The notes: generated by a model not told the origin, from the letters alone. DNA of 64,000 bases from Bog-473 sp963840435 (GCA_963840435.1 CAWIYY010000003.1:248001-312000), one strand, 5' to 3'. Counted from the first letter of the stretch, positions 20,659 to 31,639 are shown. Program-made: numbers and translations.

Positions 20659-21725
20659 TGCCCATGGTCCCGACCATGGTGCTCGTGATCGGCGCAGGAG
20701 CACCGTCGCTCCTCGTGATCTTGCTGCTCGCTGGCGCGGGAGCGGTGCTCTGGAGCCGCGAGCACCCACCTCCAGACGCGCAGTCGGTGCGACGCGACGT
20801 GCCGCTCTGGTTGCTGCAGTGGTCGGTCGGGCTGCTCGGCCCCGACCGGGGCGATTGGGGCCAGGCGATGCTGGGCGAGTTGGACCGGATCGAAGGAACT
20901 TCGAGGCGGTGGCGTTTCGCCCTCGGCTGTGTGGCCGGCGTCGTGGTGGCACCACCCTGGGGTCCGGTCGGACCGATGGCAGCGCTCGCAGCCGTTGCGC
21001 TGGGCAGCGCGCTCGTACTCAGCTTCGGGTTCGTCCATTTCGGGCTGGCCGCCAACCCGTGGAACTGGCTGCTTTTGGTGATCGAGGCCGCTCTCGTGCT
21101 GGGTTCCGTCGCTGCGGTGAGCGTGCTGTTGCGCCGGCCCGGTGTGGCCCGGCTGGGGCTGGTCGAGGGCCTCTTCGTCGCGGCAGCGTGGTTGGTGGTC
21201 TCCGGATTCACGTGGCAAGGCGTCATCAGCCCCATGTATTCGGTTGGCGCTTGGTCGGGCCCGGCCTTGTTGATCGGGGTGCCGCTGGTGGTGGGGGTGG
21301 GTGGCGCCTGGCGCAGCCGGAGTGCCCTGACGGGACGGCGTGCCGCTCGGCTGGCCGGGGCCAGTGCGGGGCTGGCCATGTTCTTTGTCTCGACGATTGC
21401 GGTCGTGGCGATCGACGGAGGACCGCGCGATCCGGGTGCCGGGGTTGCCGGAGGTGTCAGCGAGGCGTTCGCCAACGTGACAATGCTCTTCCTGATTTTT
21501 CTCCCGTTGGCGACGGCAACGATCGGCTGGGTCGCTGCGACGGCCATCGCCCGATTGCGATCTGTCGACCTAGCTCGACAGGGTCGTGACTCGAGAGCCA
21601 TGCCGCAGCCGACAGGACGAGCGACGGAGGAAATCCACGGTCGCGGCACGGGACGCGTCCTGCGCAACGCAGCAATGGTCCTGGTCGTCGTCGTGGCCGT
21701 CGCGCTCCTCTTTCAGGCCAGATAG
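20658..21725 (+). CDS. PadR-operon membrane protein, function unknown
   Basis: A 355-residue protein whose GTG start overlaps the padR stop codon by one base. ATG at 20664 is an alternative. It has an N-terminal helix (MVLVIGAGAPSLLVILLLAG), a cytosolic stretch with LLGPDRGDWGQAMLGELDRIE, then about seven hydrophobic helices and a last C-terminal helix. The short acidic-aromatic cytosolic motif after helix one resembles segments in other PadR-linked permease-like proteins, but I recognise no transporter signature. Function unknown. Confidence 0.72.
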   Translation: MPMVPTMVLVIGAGAPSLLVILLLAGAGAVLWSREHPPPDAQSVRRDVPLWLLQWSVGLLGPDRGDWGQAMLGELDRIEGTSRRWRFALGCVAGVVVAPPWGPVGPMAALAAVALGSALVLSFGFVHFGLAANPWNWLLLVIEAALVLGSVAAVSVLLRRPGVARLGLVEGLFVAAAWLVVSGFTWQGVISPMYSVGAWSGPALLIGVPLVVGVGGAWRSRSALTGRRAARLAGASAGLAMFFVSTIAVVAIDGGPRDPGAGVAGGVSEAFANVTMLFLIFLPLATATIGWVAATAIARLRSVDLARQGRDSRAMPQPTGRATEEIHGRGTGRVLRNAAMVLVVVVAVALLFQAR

Positions 21726-21884
21726 CGGAGCCCCTCGTGGGGATCGGACGGTTGACGGAATCATCGCTCTGTGGTCGGGATGGCCACGTCGCCGGGAGGG
21801 CGCCACCCATGGAAATTTCGGGGGTCCGGCGTTCGGACGTCGTTCCCGCCCCCAGCGCCGAGTGGTGGCCTTAGGCTCTGTTTC

Positions 21885-22139
21885 GTGGACCGCCGGCGCC
21901 ACCGGACATCGACTGTGCGCGGCCAGTTGCGCGTCGGAGACGGTGCCAGAGAGTTGGCCGCCGGCGTCGTGCAGCGAGCCTTTGTGAAGGGCCAACTGAC
22001 GCGCGGTGAACTCGACGAACGGCTCTCGCTCGTCTTTGCAGCCCGGACCAGAAGAGACCTGAGACCTGCCCTGGAGGACTTGGAGGAATACCAGCTCGTT
22101 CGTTCGAACCCGAAGATGTGGCGTTACTGGTTGGACTAG
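21885..22139 (+). CDS. DUF1707 domain protein
   Basis: An 84-residue protein almost entirely made of a DUF1707 (SHOCT-like) module: LRVGDGARELAAGVVQRAFV, then KGQLTRGELDERLSLVFAAR and TRRDLRPALEDL. In actinobacteria this module typically precedes a membrane helix; here it is followed by only a short polar tail. The GTG start at 21885 is chosen because it directly precedes the domain. No operon partner is evident. Confidence 0.75.
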   Translation: MDRRRHRTSTVRGQLRVGDGARELAAGVVQRAFVKGQLTRGELDERLSLVFAARTRRDLRPALEDLEEYQLVRSNPKMWRYWLD

Positions 22140-22274
22140 GCACCATCGGTCCGCTCGACGCTCGAGGTCCGGTGACGCGTGCCGCGCACCGCCTCTGCCG
22201 CCGTTCCGCGAGCCCCGGGGGTCTGCTCTCGTCAGCGGCCACGGGCCACCCGAGGCCCAGCCTCCCTTCGGCTC

Positions 22275-23030
22275 CTACTCGACGGACTGGGCGGACGGTG
22301 CTCCGATGGCCTCGAGCCAACTGATGACATTCTCTTGCCGAGTCCCGAGGCCGTCAGCGGCATCACGCGCCGTTCCCTGCGCGTAGTCGGGGACCCAGTC
22401 GAGATCGGCTCCCGCCGCCAGCAGGCGCTCTGCGGCGCGGCGTTGGCCGGCTCCGCACGCGTGCCAGAAGCCCTTCGAGATCTCGTCGCGGTCGATCCCG
22501 GGCACCAGGAGCGTGTCGAGCGTGTCCAACGCGCCGAGCGCAGCGGCGTGCCAGACCTCGTCGAGGCGGGCGCCCCTGGTGGCCAGGAGGCGAGCGACGT
22601 GCCAGCAGGCGTAGCCGATGGCGTTGTCCAGGGGGGTACCGATGGAGCCGCCGGGTGTTTCGAGATCGGCCCCGCGCTCGACCAGCGCGGCGGCGACGTC
22701 GACGTCGTCGCTGCTCGCCGCGTAGTGCAGCGGTGTCTCGGGCTTTCCGGAACCGGTGGTCGTGGCGTTGACATCGGCGCCGGCATCGACCAGCAGGTGC
22801 ACGATGGCGGGACCGTTGGGGAAGTACCCGGGCCAATCGGTGACGAAGTGCAGCGCGGTGCCGCTCCCGCCTCGGGCCACGAATCTCGCCTTGGCCAAAT
22901 CCGGGTTGCTGGCAAGGAGGCGCCGTATCGTCTCGATGTCCCCGCTGTGCACGGCGAGACGCAACTCGGCCGCGGTCGGGTCATCCCCGGGGATGGTGAC
23001 GGTCGTGGATCCATCGGTCATGTCCGCCAT
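22275..23030 (-). CDS. Ankyrin-repeat protein
   Basis: A 251-residue cytosolic protein with ankyrin-type helical repeats: ELRLAVHSGDIETIRRLLAS, then IVHLLVDAGADVNATTTG, PLHYAASSDDVDVAAALVER and a C-terminal GAGQRRAAERLLAAGADLDW. Such repeats mediate protein binding. No enzyme domain is attached. ATG at 23030 (MADMTDGST) is preferred to the open frame up to 23198, which overlaps the end of the aftD-like gene upstream on the same strand. Confidence 0.85.
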   Translation of the reverse strand: MADMTDGSTTVTIPGDDPTAAELRLAVHSGDIETIRRLLASNPDLAKARFVARGGSGTALHFVTDWPGYFPNGPAIVHLLVDAGADVNATTTGSGKPETPLHYAASSDDVDVAAALVERGADLETPGGSIGTPLDNAIGYACWHVARLLATRGARLDEVWHAAALGALDTLDTLLVPGIDRDEISKGFWHACGAGQRRAAERLLAAGADLDWVPDYAQGTARDAADGLGTRQENVISWLEAIGAPSAQSVE

Positions 23031-23109
23031 GATCTCAGGACGTGGGCGGTTCCGAAACCCGTAAGTGTCCACGATGTCTGGGCGGGCGGCCGTGTGCCGG
23101 CCGGGACGA

Positions 23110-26100
23110 TCAGGCCTGTGGCGCGGGTTCGGCCGCCGTGGCCGATTGGGCGGGCTCCGCCGGCGCGGCCGATGGCGCGGGCTCCGCCCGCAGGGCACGA
23201 CCGCGCAACGGCTTGCGCAACCGCAGGCCGAACGCGCTGATCACGCCGTCGGCCAGCAGCAGCACCAGCCCGAGCAGAATGAGATTGTCCGCGTTGAGGA
23301 ACGAGCCGTCCCAGTTCGACCCGGGCAGGAAGTGGTGCACTGCTTGCCCGCGCACCACGTTGAGGCAGCCGGCCACGATGGCCGCCACCCCGGCGATGGT
23401 GGCCACGGCGCGGCCCCAGGGCAGGATCAGGCCGATCGCCACCAGCGCCGCCACGACCAGCGCCGCGCTGAGCGGGGTCACCAGCGCGGCGACGCCGCCG
23501 GTCACCGCACCGATGACGAGAGCCCGCGGGAAGCGCAGCCAGCCGCCGCGCCGCTCGGCCGACGTGTCGCGGAAGACCGGCAGGGTCAGTGCGGGCGGGT
23601 CGAAGGGGGGATGGCTGCGCTCGGGCGCGTCCGGGCCGGCCGGGCCGCGCAGCCGCCTGGGCAGGCGGCGCCGGATGGCCCGGCGCCAGCGGGTGGGCAG
23701 GAAGCCGAGCACCAGGCAGAGGAGGAGCGTCGCACCGGACACGGCCAGCGCGGCCCAGATCACCCGTTGGGGGGTCCAGATCAGGGCGACCGTGAAGTTG
23801 GCCCCGCCCAGCGTCTTGAGGTCGGCCGCGCTGACGTGCCAGCCGTTGGCGAAGCCGTCGACCAGCTGGGGCCGCCCCAGGTCCACGGGGTGGGAACCCG
23901 CCGGCGCGTCCGGGTCCCGGACTGGCCTCGGCGTGCCAGCCCGCATTGACGCTCTGCCCGAGGACCAGCTCGAAGGAGTGGTCCGCCCCGCTGACCGCGC
24001 CGGCGTGACCGTCGATGTGCTGGGCCGTCTGGGCCACCTGCGGCGCCGGCCCCGGCTGGGTGGCCGCGAGCGCGGGGGTGCCGGCCGCCGTTGGAGTCGC
24101 CGCCGCCCCCGGCCCGCCCCCGGCCGCCGAGTCCAGCACGAGCTGGTCGATGTTCCAGCCGGTGCAGGTGGCCGGGTCGGGGGCGCAGTTGGGTCCGTGG
24201 CCGACGGCCGTCTGCACGATGTGGGGTCCGGCCGGGAGGGTGATGCCCTTGGCGTCGGGCCCGCAGGGCTCGAGCTGCATCTCGCCGCCGCCGAGGGCCT
24301 GCTGGGTGGAACCGACCACGGCCACGTCGATCGGCTTGCCGTCGATGGTGAGGAGGTTCGACACGCAGGTGCCGGGCACCGTCGCCGGGGTCGGAGCCGA
24401 CTGCACGCCGGGGATGCCGATCTCCGCGATGGCGATGGGCAGGGCGAGCGGTCCGGCCGAGTAGTAGTTGGCGGCGTACTCGGGGCGGATGCCGGTGAAG
24501 GTCACCACGAACTGGCGCCCGCTGAGCGCGGGGAAGCTCACGGGCACTGTCGTGGTGGCGTTGGGGACCGTGCCGTCCGCAATGGGCGGCAGCGTGACGT
24601 GGCGTACCTGCGTCCCCGAGGCGATGGTCATGGAGGTGGGGACGGAGTGGCGCCCGTCCGCGATGACCTGCATGGCGAGGTGGCTCAGCGTCGTCGGCTT
24701 GGTCAGGTTGTAGGTCAGGGAGACGCCGAGCTGGGCCGCTGTGCCCAGGCCCGGCTGCCAGGCCGTCTGGGGGTTGCCGTCGAGGGTGGCCGACGCCGTC
24801 GCCCGCAGGTCCCCCGGCAGGCGGCCGGTCGAGTAGGCCGACTGGACCCCCGTCGCCGCCGTGGGGGTCCGCCCGACCAGCCGGTCGATCTCGTCGTCCG
24901 GGATGAGCGCGGACAGGCTGGCACTCCCGGCCAGGGTGAAGGTGCGCGCCGTCGGCAGCGTGAACGTGCGGGCGATCGTCGTCTCCGGGTCGCTCCGGGG
25001 TGGGAACTGCGACGTCCGGTCGCGCGTCATCACCACGGTCAGACGGTTGTGCTCCGAGGCGGTGCCGAGCGAGGACAGCATCTGGGTCGGCATCTGGAGC
25101 ACCTGCTGGACCGACTGCCCCGGGATCTGAATCTCGGAGAAGCCGACGGCGGCGGCCGACAGCGGTGTGGCGCTGTTGTCGGTGGTGCCGTCGAGGGTGA
25201 CCCGCACGGTGTGGAAGGTGCGGGTGGGGAAGGTGAGCGTCTGGCCGCTCGTCAGGTGCGAGGCCTTCGTCAGCTTGTAGCGCACCGGGTCCTTGCCGTC
25301 GAAGGTGAGGGTCACCGAGGAGACCCAGCGCGAGCGGTCACCGCGCTGGGGCTGGACGACCGTGATGTGATCGGTCGTCACCGGCTTGCCGAACTGGGCC
25401 TGCCACCATTGACCCGCCGGGTCGGGCACGAACGTCCCGGTGATCCAGGCCGTGTCGAAGTTGCCGTCGATGGCGCTGTAGGCCTCGTCCTCGGGCGTGT
25501 ACGACACCGAGTTGCCGTAGCTGCTGGCCGTGACGTTGACGGCGCCCACGTAGGAGGCGTAGGTCTTGCTGGTGATGGTGGAGCCGGGGAACAGCTCCAC
25601 CGGGCTGTCGCTCTGGTCCGTCTTGGCGGGGTTGTCGCTCGGTGTCTCGGTGTAGCCGGCGTTCGCCGTCAGGGTGTCCCAGCGGAAGGCCTGCTTGCGG
25701 TTGGTGTCGGTCACGACCAGCTGGGCCCCCGAGGAGGCCAGCTGGTGCAGGCGTGACGAGTCCTTGGCCAGGGTGCCGGCGTAGTAGATGGCGCTGTCCG
25801 TGTCGAGCAGGCCGAGCCCGGCCAGGTTGTTGAGCCCGGTGGCGTCGCCCTCCATCACGATGGCGCCGCTGTCCGACTCGCCCCGCAGCATGGTGCGCGG
25901 GTTGTTCACCGTGTAGGTGACGAGCGGGGCGGGCCAGCCGACGTTGCCCGGGACGGACAGGTCCTGCTCGTTGAGGGTCGACACGGTCGAGACGTTGGGG
26001 CGCGGCGTGCCGAACGACGTCGGGTCGGAGAGGCCGAGGGGGGTGTGCAGGAGCTGGAGGGCGAGCAGCTGGGGCTGGGGCACGCCGTAGTGCTCGTAGC

Positions 26101-27755
26101 GCTGGTCGTACTCGACCATGAGGTCGCCCGCCCCCATGAGCCGGGCCATCGGGGCCAGGGCGTTCATGTTGGCGATGCTGTCCTGGATCGGCGCGTCGAC
26201 GGCGTAGAGGGTGTCGGCCGTGGCGATCGAACCCATGATCTGCTGCTCGCGGGTGACGAAGTCGCGGGTGAGCAGGGCCGGCTGGGGCGTGTCGATGGTG
26301 TCGCCCCAGGCGTCCGAGGCGAAGTCGTTGCCCGGGATGGCGAAGACCCTCGTCCCCGGATGGGTGTCGTTGAGGTGTTTGATCGCGGCCAGCTGGTACG
26401 AGGGGAGCGACGCCGGCTGGGTGAAGTTGTTGGCGATGGTGTCGCCGTTGAAGAGTGAGGGGTTGTTGGCGATCACCAGACCGGCCACGAGCACGGCCGT
26501 GGTGATGCCGACGATGCTGAGCCGGCGCCAGAGCGCGGTGAGCGCACAGGCCAGGAGCATGGCCAGGGCCAGCAGGACGACCGGGGTGGCCCGGTCGGTG
26601 GAGCGCAGGGCCAGTCCCGCCGTCGTGTCGGTCATGAACGACTTCAGCCAGCCGCCGAGCTCGGTCGGGTCGGCGTAGGGGAACGGCCCGACGGCCAGCA
26701 CCACCCCCACGAAGAGGATGACGAGGAAGAAGGCCCGCTCGCGCCAGCGCACGAACGCCGCGCCGAGCACGGCGAGCACGGGCACGGCGAAGGAGGTCGC
26801 CAGCAGCTTGATGTTCTGCGTGTAGCGGACCGCGGCGTTGGTCCACGGGCCCAGGTGATCCGACCCGTAGAAGTACCAGTAGCCGAGGCCACGCAGGATG
26901 TCGGCCGCGTTGGAGGTGGCCGAGGTGGACGGGACGGTTTCGGTGTACTTGAGGACGTTGACCCCGTAGGCGGCCTCGACCTCGAGGCCGGCCATCCACC
27001 AGACGCAGGCGCCCAGGGTGAGCAGCCCGATGCGCGCCGCCGTGCCCAGCGCGTGGCGCCAGGTGGACTCGCGCAGGACGACGACCGCGTAGAACAACCA
27101 CAGAATGGGCACGACGCCGACATAGATGATGGAGGTGGCGTTGATGCCACTCACCAGGGCCACCACGAGCGCGAAGAGGGCCGGCTCGCGCCAGCCGCCG
27201 CGGCGCAGGGCGACGATGGTGAGACCGAGCATGAAGGGCAGCCCCGCCCAGGGCAGCAGGATCACCGAGATCCGTCCCGCGTACTGCAGGAAATAGGGCG
27301 AGAGCATGTAGAGCAGCGCGCCGGCGACCGGGCCGGGACCGTGCAGGCCGAGGATGCGGCAGAGGTAGAGGATCCCGACGCCCGCGACGAAGAGGATGGA
27401 GCCGAGCCAGAGGCGCTGGGCCACCCACACCGGCACGCCCAGGAGGTGGAAGACCGCGTAGAAGGGGCCCATCGGGAGCAGGTAGCCGATGTACTCGTGG
27501 GTGACCGTGCCCAGCCCGACGGTCGGGTTCCACATGAAGGCCACCTGGCTCAGGAAGCGCAGGGGATCGAGGTAGAGGTAGGTCTTGGTGTCCGGCGTGA
27601 TGACGCCGGGCCGCGCCGCCAGCAGCGGCACGTAGGCCAGTCCGGCCAGGACCGCCGAGGCCGCCGATCCACCACCAGCGTCCACCCGCCTCTCTCGTCC
27701 TCCGCTTGGCGGCGTGCCGCCCTCGTGAGGCGGTGACAGTGGTGGACGAGGTCAT
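23110..27755 (-). CDS. aftD: AftD-like alpha-(1->3)-arabinofuranosyltransferase (two suspected +1 frameshifts)
   Basis: Very large membrane GT-C enzyme, about 1,550 residues when repaired, matching the DUF3367/AftD family that adds arabinofuranose from decaprenyl-phosphate arabinose in mycobacterial wall and lipoarabinomannan synthesis. The N-terminal half has about ten helices and GVITPDTKTYLYLDPLRFL with the catalytic-type acidic residue. The middle has discoidin/F5-8C-like carbohydrate-binding modules (YSAIDGNFDTAWITG; ATLDGNPQTAWQPG). The C-terminus adds four membrane helices. The C-terminal part lies in a +1 shifted frame from about 23912. The N-terminus probably begins at ATG 27755 and shifts near 27685. 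If the upstream part is not used, a GTG at 27685 is the start. Confidence 0.82.
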
Positions 27756-27832
27756 GAAGGGCGGACGGAAAGTCGCCCGGTAGTGTAAGCAGGCAGCGCC
27801 ACCCAGGCGTGTCACACAACCAGGGAGCGCAC

Positions 27833-28645
27833 GTGGCGACCAGCACCAGGTCCCGGCTGACGGGAGAACGTCCCCAGCAGGGCGTCACGCCGGACTCGCT
27901 GCTCGCGCTGCACGAGGCGGGCTACCGCGCCGTGCTCGAGCGCATGGGAGGCGGGCGCATCCTCGACGTGGGGTGCGGTCAGGGCTTCGAGTCGGCCCGC
28001 TTCCTCGACCCCACCCGCCAGGTGGTCGGGGCCGACTACTCGAGCGACGCCGTCGTGACGGCGGCCGGCCGCTACGGGCCCGAGGGACTCCGGGTGGCCC
28101 AGATGGACGCGCTGCGCCTGGGCTTCGCTTCCGACAGCTTCGACGGCGCCTGCTCGTCGCACCTCATCGAGCACTTCACCGATCCCGAGCCGCACGTCTC
28201 CGAGCTGGCCCGGGTCTTGAAGGACGACGGGGTGCTGTACGTGCTCACCCCGAACAAGCCGGCCGACTTCGAGAACCCGTTCCATCTCCACCTCTTCGAC
28301 CGCGACGAACTGCGGACCATGCTCGAACGCCACTTCGGCGACGTGTGGCTGGGCGGGGTCGACGCCGCGCCGCACGTGAAGGACGACATGGCGGCCCGGC
28401 GGGTCAAGGCGAACAAGCTGCTGGCGCTCGATGTGCTCGACCTGCGCCACCGGATGCCGCACTCGTGGTACGTCTGGTCCTACACCCGGTTGCTCCCGGT
28501 GGCCTACCGCCTCGTGGCCAAGGAGGACGCCGGGGGGCAGACCGGCATCACGGCCGACGACTGGTTCGTGACGGACACGCTCGACGACACGACCCTGGTG
28601 CTGTTCGCCGTCGCCCGCCGGCCGAGGCGGGAGGCCGCCGCCTGA
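27833..28645 (+). CDS. Class I SAM-dependent methyltransferase
   Basis: A 270-residue methyltransferase with the SAM-binding motif ILDVGCGQGFESARFL near residue 45, the acidic second motif VVGADYSSDAV and the post-motif DGACSSHLIEHFTDPEPHVSE with VLKDDGVLYVLTPN. It resembles glycan-cluster methyltransferases, for example O-methylation of polysaccharide or lipid sugars, but the substrate is unknown. The GTG at 27833 has GGGAG 5 bp upstream and is better than the start at 27809. It is divergent from aftD and its stop overlaps the coaE start codon. Confidence 0.87.
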   Translation: MATSTRSRLTGERPQQGVTPDSLLALHEAGYRAVLERMGGGRILDVGCGQGFESARFLDPTRQVVGADYSSDAVVTAAGRYGPEGLRVAQMDALRLGFASDSFDGACSSHLIEHFTDPEPHVSELARVLKDDGVLYVLTPNKPADFENPFHLHLFDRDELRTMLERHFGDVWLGGVDAAPHVKDDMAARRVKANKLLALDVLDLRHRMPHSWYVWSYTRLLPVAYRLVAKEDAGGQTGITADDWFVTDTLDDTTLVLFAVARRPRREAAA

Positions 28646-29265
28646 TGCTCGCCGTCGGCCTGACCGGCGGCATCGGGTCGGGCAAGTCCGCCGTGGCCGA
28701 CCTGCTCGTCGCCCGCGGCGCCCAGCTCATCGACGCCGACCAGGTGGCCCGCGACGTCGTCACTCCCGGCGGACCGGCCTACCAGCCCCTGGTGGACCGC
28801 TTCGGCCCCGGGATCGTCGCCGCCGACGGGACCATCGACCGGCCCGCGCTGGCCGCGGTGGCCTTCGCCGACGACGAGAGCCGCCTCGCCCTCAACGCCA
28901 TCACCCACCCGGCCATCGGGATCGCCATGATCGCGGCCCGGGACTCCTTCGAGGGGACGGACAGCATCGTGGTGCTGGCCATCCCCCTCCTCACCGCCGT
29001 GCACCGCGAGACGGTCAAGCTGCACGAGGTGGTCGTGGTCGACACCCCGACCGACATTGCGCTCGGACGCCTCCTGACCCAGCGCGGCTTCGACCGGGCC
29101 GACGCCGAGGCCCGCATCCGCGCCCAGATCTCGCGGGAGGAGCGGGTCAAGGACGCGGACTACGTGCTCGACAACTCGGGTGACCGGGCCGCGCTCGAGA
29201 TCGAGGTGGAGAAGCTCTGGGACTGGCTGCTGGCGGCCCGGGACGAGCAGCAGCCTCCCGCCTGA
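28645..29265 (+). CDS. coaE: Dephospho-CoA kinase
   Basis: Last step of coenzyme A synthesis: phosphorylation of the 3'-hydroxyl of dephospho-CoA. Encodes 206 residues. The P-loop is GLTGGIGSGKSAVADLL at the N-terminus, followed by the CoaE-specific IDADQVARDVVTPG, and later LTQRGFDRADAEARIRAQIS in the lid region. ATG at 28645 overlaps the upstream TGA. The coaE-uvrB adjacency is typical of actinobacteria. Confidence 0.96.
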   Translation: MLAVGLTGGIGSGKSAVADLLVARGAQLIDADQVARDVVTPGGPAYQPLVDRFGPGIVAADGTIDRPALAAVAFADDESRLALNAITHPAIGIAMIAARDSFEGTDSIVVLAIPLLTAVHRETVKLHEVVVVDTPTDIALGRLLTQRGFDRADAEARIRAQISREERVKDADYVLDNSGDRAALEIEVEKLWDWLLAARDEQQPPA

Positions 29266-29298
29266 GCGGACACACCTCCCGGGTAGCCTCGTTGGGTC

Positions 29299-31338
29299 AT
29301 GCCCGACTTCGAGGTGGTCTCACCCTTCAAGCCCTCGGGGGACCAGCCGGCGGCCATCGCCGCCCTGACCACCGGCGTGCAGCGGGGCGACCCGTACCAG
29401 ACCCTCCAGGGCATCACGGGCTCGGGGAAGACGGCCACCATCGCCTGGATGATCGAGCAGGTGCAGCGGCCCACCCTCATCATCGAGCCCAACAAGTCGC
29501 TGGCCGCCCAGCTCTCCTCCGAGCTGCGCGAGCTCTTCCCCAAGAACCGGGTCGAGTTCTTCGTCTCGTACTACGACTACTACCAGCCGGAGGCCTACCT
29601 CCCGGCGACCGACACCTACATCGAGAAGGACTCGTCCATCAACGACGAGATCGACCGCCTGCGCCACGCCACCACCTCGTCGCTCCTCATGCGACGCGAC
29701 GTCATCGTGGTGGCCTCGGTGTCGTGCATCTACGGCCTGGGCTCGCCGTCCGAGTACCGCGACCGCATCCTGGGCCTGGCCGTGGGGCAGCAGGCGGACC
29801 AGCGCGACATCCTGCGCAAGCTGGTCGACCTCCAGTACGCCCGCAACGACGTGAACCTGGTGCGGGGCACCTTCCGGGCCCGGGGCGACACCGTCGAGAT
29901 CCACCCCGCCTACGAGGAGGAGGCGCTGCGGGTCGAGATGTTCGGCGACACCATCGAGCGCATCGTCCCCTTCGACGTCATGACGGGGGAGATGGGGGAC
30001 GAGCTCGAGGACATCGCGGTGTACGCCGCCACCCACTACGTGACCGGCGACGAAATCATCCAGCGGGCCGTGGGGACCATCGAGATCGAACTGCGCGAGC
30101 GCCTCCAGGAATTCGAGAAGGAGGACAAGCTGCTCGAGGCCCAGCGCCTCCGGGTGCGCACGGAGCACGACCTCGAAATGCTGGCCGAGACCGGCATCTG
30201 CTCGGGCATCGAGAACTACAGCCGCCATCTCGACGGCCGCGCCCCGGGCGAGACCCCCTTCACCCTGCTCGACTTCTTCCCCAAGGACTATCTCTGCGTC
30301 ATCGACGAGAGCCACGTCGCCGTGCCCCAGCTGCACGGGCAGTACGCCGGCGACCGCTCCCGCAAGGACGTGCTGGTCGACCACGGCTTCCGCCTGCCCT
30401 CGGCCAAGGACAACCGGCCGCTGCGCTTCGACGAGTTCATCGAGCGGGTGCATCAGACCGTGTACGTCTCGGCCACGCCGGGACCGTTCGAGCTCGAACA
30501 CTCGAACCAGATCGTCGAGCAGGTGATCCGCCCCACCGGGTTGGTCGACCCCGAGGTCACCATCATGCCGACCAAGGGTCAGGTGGACGACCTGCAGGCC
30601 CGCATCACAAAAACGGTCGCCGCCGGCGGGCGGGTGCTGGTGACGACGCTCACCAAGAAGATGGCCGAGGACCTCACCGACTACCTGGCCGACGCCGGCG
30701 TACGGGTGCAGTACCTCCACTCGGACATCGACACCATCACCCGGATCGAAATCCTGCGCGAGCTGCGCCTCGGGTCCATCGACGTGCTGGTGGGGATCAA
30801 CCTGCTGCGCGAGGGACTCGACCTGCCCGAGGTGGCCCTGGTGGCCATCCTCGACGCCGACAAGGAGGGCTTCCTGCGCTCGGCCTCGTCGCTCATCCAG
30901 ACCATGGGCCGGGCCGCTCGCAACGTCGACGGCGTGGTGGTCCTCTACGCCGACACCATCACCGACTCCATGCGCGAGGCCGTGTCGGTCACCCAACGGC
31001 GCCGCGACGTGCAGATCGCCTACAACCTCGAGCACGGGATCGATCCGCAGACCATCCGCAAGTCGGTCACCGACATCCTCGAGCGCCTGCGCGGGACGAG
31101 CGGCGGCGTGGCCAAGGCAGGACGGAGCCGGGCCGAGGTGCGCAAGAACGCCGCCGTGCGGGGCAACCGGCGGCCGGCGTTGGCCGCCGACGGCGAGGCT
31201 GCCACGCCCGCCGAGGCCATGGAGCTCATGACCCAGCTCGAGGCGGAGATGAAGGCGGCCGCCGCCCAGTTGCGCTACGAGGAGGCCGCCCTGCTCCGCG
31301 ATGAGATTGCCGAGCTGCGCGCCTCCATCCCGGGCTGA
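29299..31338 (+). CDS. uvrB: Excinuclease ABC subunit B
   Basis: Damage-verification helicase of nucleotide excision repair, 679 residues. Walker A is GITGSGKTATIAWMI; the beta-hairpin that probes DNA is in YYDYYQPEAYLPATDTYIEK; the helicase Walker B is VIDESHVAVPQ; helicase motif VI is QTMGRAARNVDG. The C-terminal UVR motif that binds UvrC is near ELMTQLEAEMKAAAAQLRYE. The full length is intact. uvrA follows about 2 kb downstream, with three small genes between. Confidence 0.98.
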   Translation: MPDFEVVSPFKPSGDQPAAIAALTTGVQRGDPYQTLQGITGSGKTATIAWMIEQVQRPTLIIEPNKSLAAQLSSELRELFPKNRVEFFVSYYDYYQPEAYLPATDTYIEKDSSINDEIDRLRHATTSSLLMRRDVIVVASVSCIYGLGSPSEYRDRILGLAVGQQADQRDILRKLVDLQYARNDVNLVRGTFRARGDTVEIHPAYEEEALRVEMFGDTIERIVPFDVMTGEMGDELEDIAVYAATHYVTGDEIIQRAVGTIEIELRERLQEFEKEDKLLEAQRLRVRTEHDLEMLAETGICSGIENYSRHLDGRAPGETPFTLLDFFPKDYLCVIDESHVAVPQLHGQYAGDRSRKDVLVDHGFRLPSAKDNRPLRFDEFIERVHQTVYVSATPGPFELEHSNQIVEQVIRPTGLVDPEVTIMPTKGQVDDLQARITKTVAAGGRVLVTTLTKKMAEDLTDYLADAGVRVQYLHSDIDTITRIEILRELRLGSIDVLVGINLLREGLDLPEVALVAILDADKEGFLRSASSLIQTMGRAARNVDGVVVLYADTITDSMREAVSVTQRRRDVQIAYNLEHGIDPQTIRKSVTDILERLRGTSGGVAKAGRSRAEVRKNAAVRGNRRPALAADGEAATPAEAMELMTQLEAEMKAAAAQLRYEEAALLRDEIAELRASIPG

Positions 31339-31401
31339 GCTCGAGACGGGCCGCCCCGCCGACCCCGGCGCGGGCGGGTCGTCCCCCTCAGGAGCCGTGC
31401 C

Positions 31402-31639
31402 ATGCCCTTGCCCCCGATGACGTCGGTCGAGTCGAGCAGCCTGGCCGCCGTCGGCTTCGACGGCTCGGTCAACGAGCTCTACGTGTCCTTCCGCAACGGC
31501 ACGGTGTACCGGTACTTCCAGGTCCCCGGGCTCCGTCCATCGGTCCCTGTTGACGGCCCCGTCGGTCGGCCGCTTCTTCAACGAGACCGTGCGCGACCGC
31601 TACCCGAGCCAGCGGCTGCGGGGGGAGGAGTCGTCCTGA
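31402..31639 (+). CDS. KTSC-domain protein (+1 frameshift near 31528)
   Basis: Small KTSC-domain protein of about 78 residues once repaired. The first half reads MTSVESSSLAAVGFDGSVNE and FRNGTVYRYFQVPG. After the GGG at 31528-31530 the family pattern continues only in the +1 frame: SVHRSLLTAPSVGRFFNETV and RDRYPSQRL, ending at TGA 31637-31639. Deleting one G restores a normal domain. KTSC domains are fused to or found near nucleic-acid enzymes, and their function is not established. The position between uvrB and uvrA may hint at a link to repair, but this is weak. Confidence 0.72.

Noticed and set aside
29320..31581. Very long open frame opposite uvrB (about 750 codons)
   Set aside because: It is the antisense shadow of uvrB in high-GC DNA, His/Gly/Val-rich without any family motif. 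The same applies to long frames opposite aftD (23042-25756, plus), the flippase (14403-16568, minus) and uvrC (41181-42722, minus).
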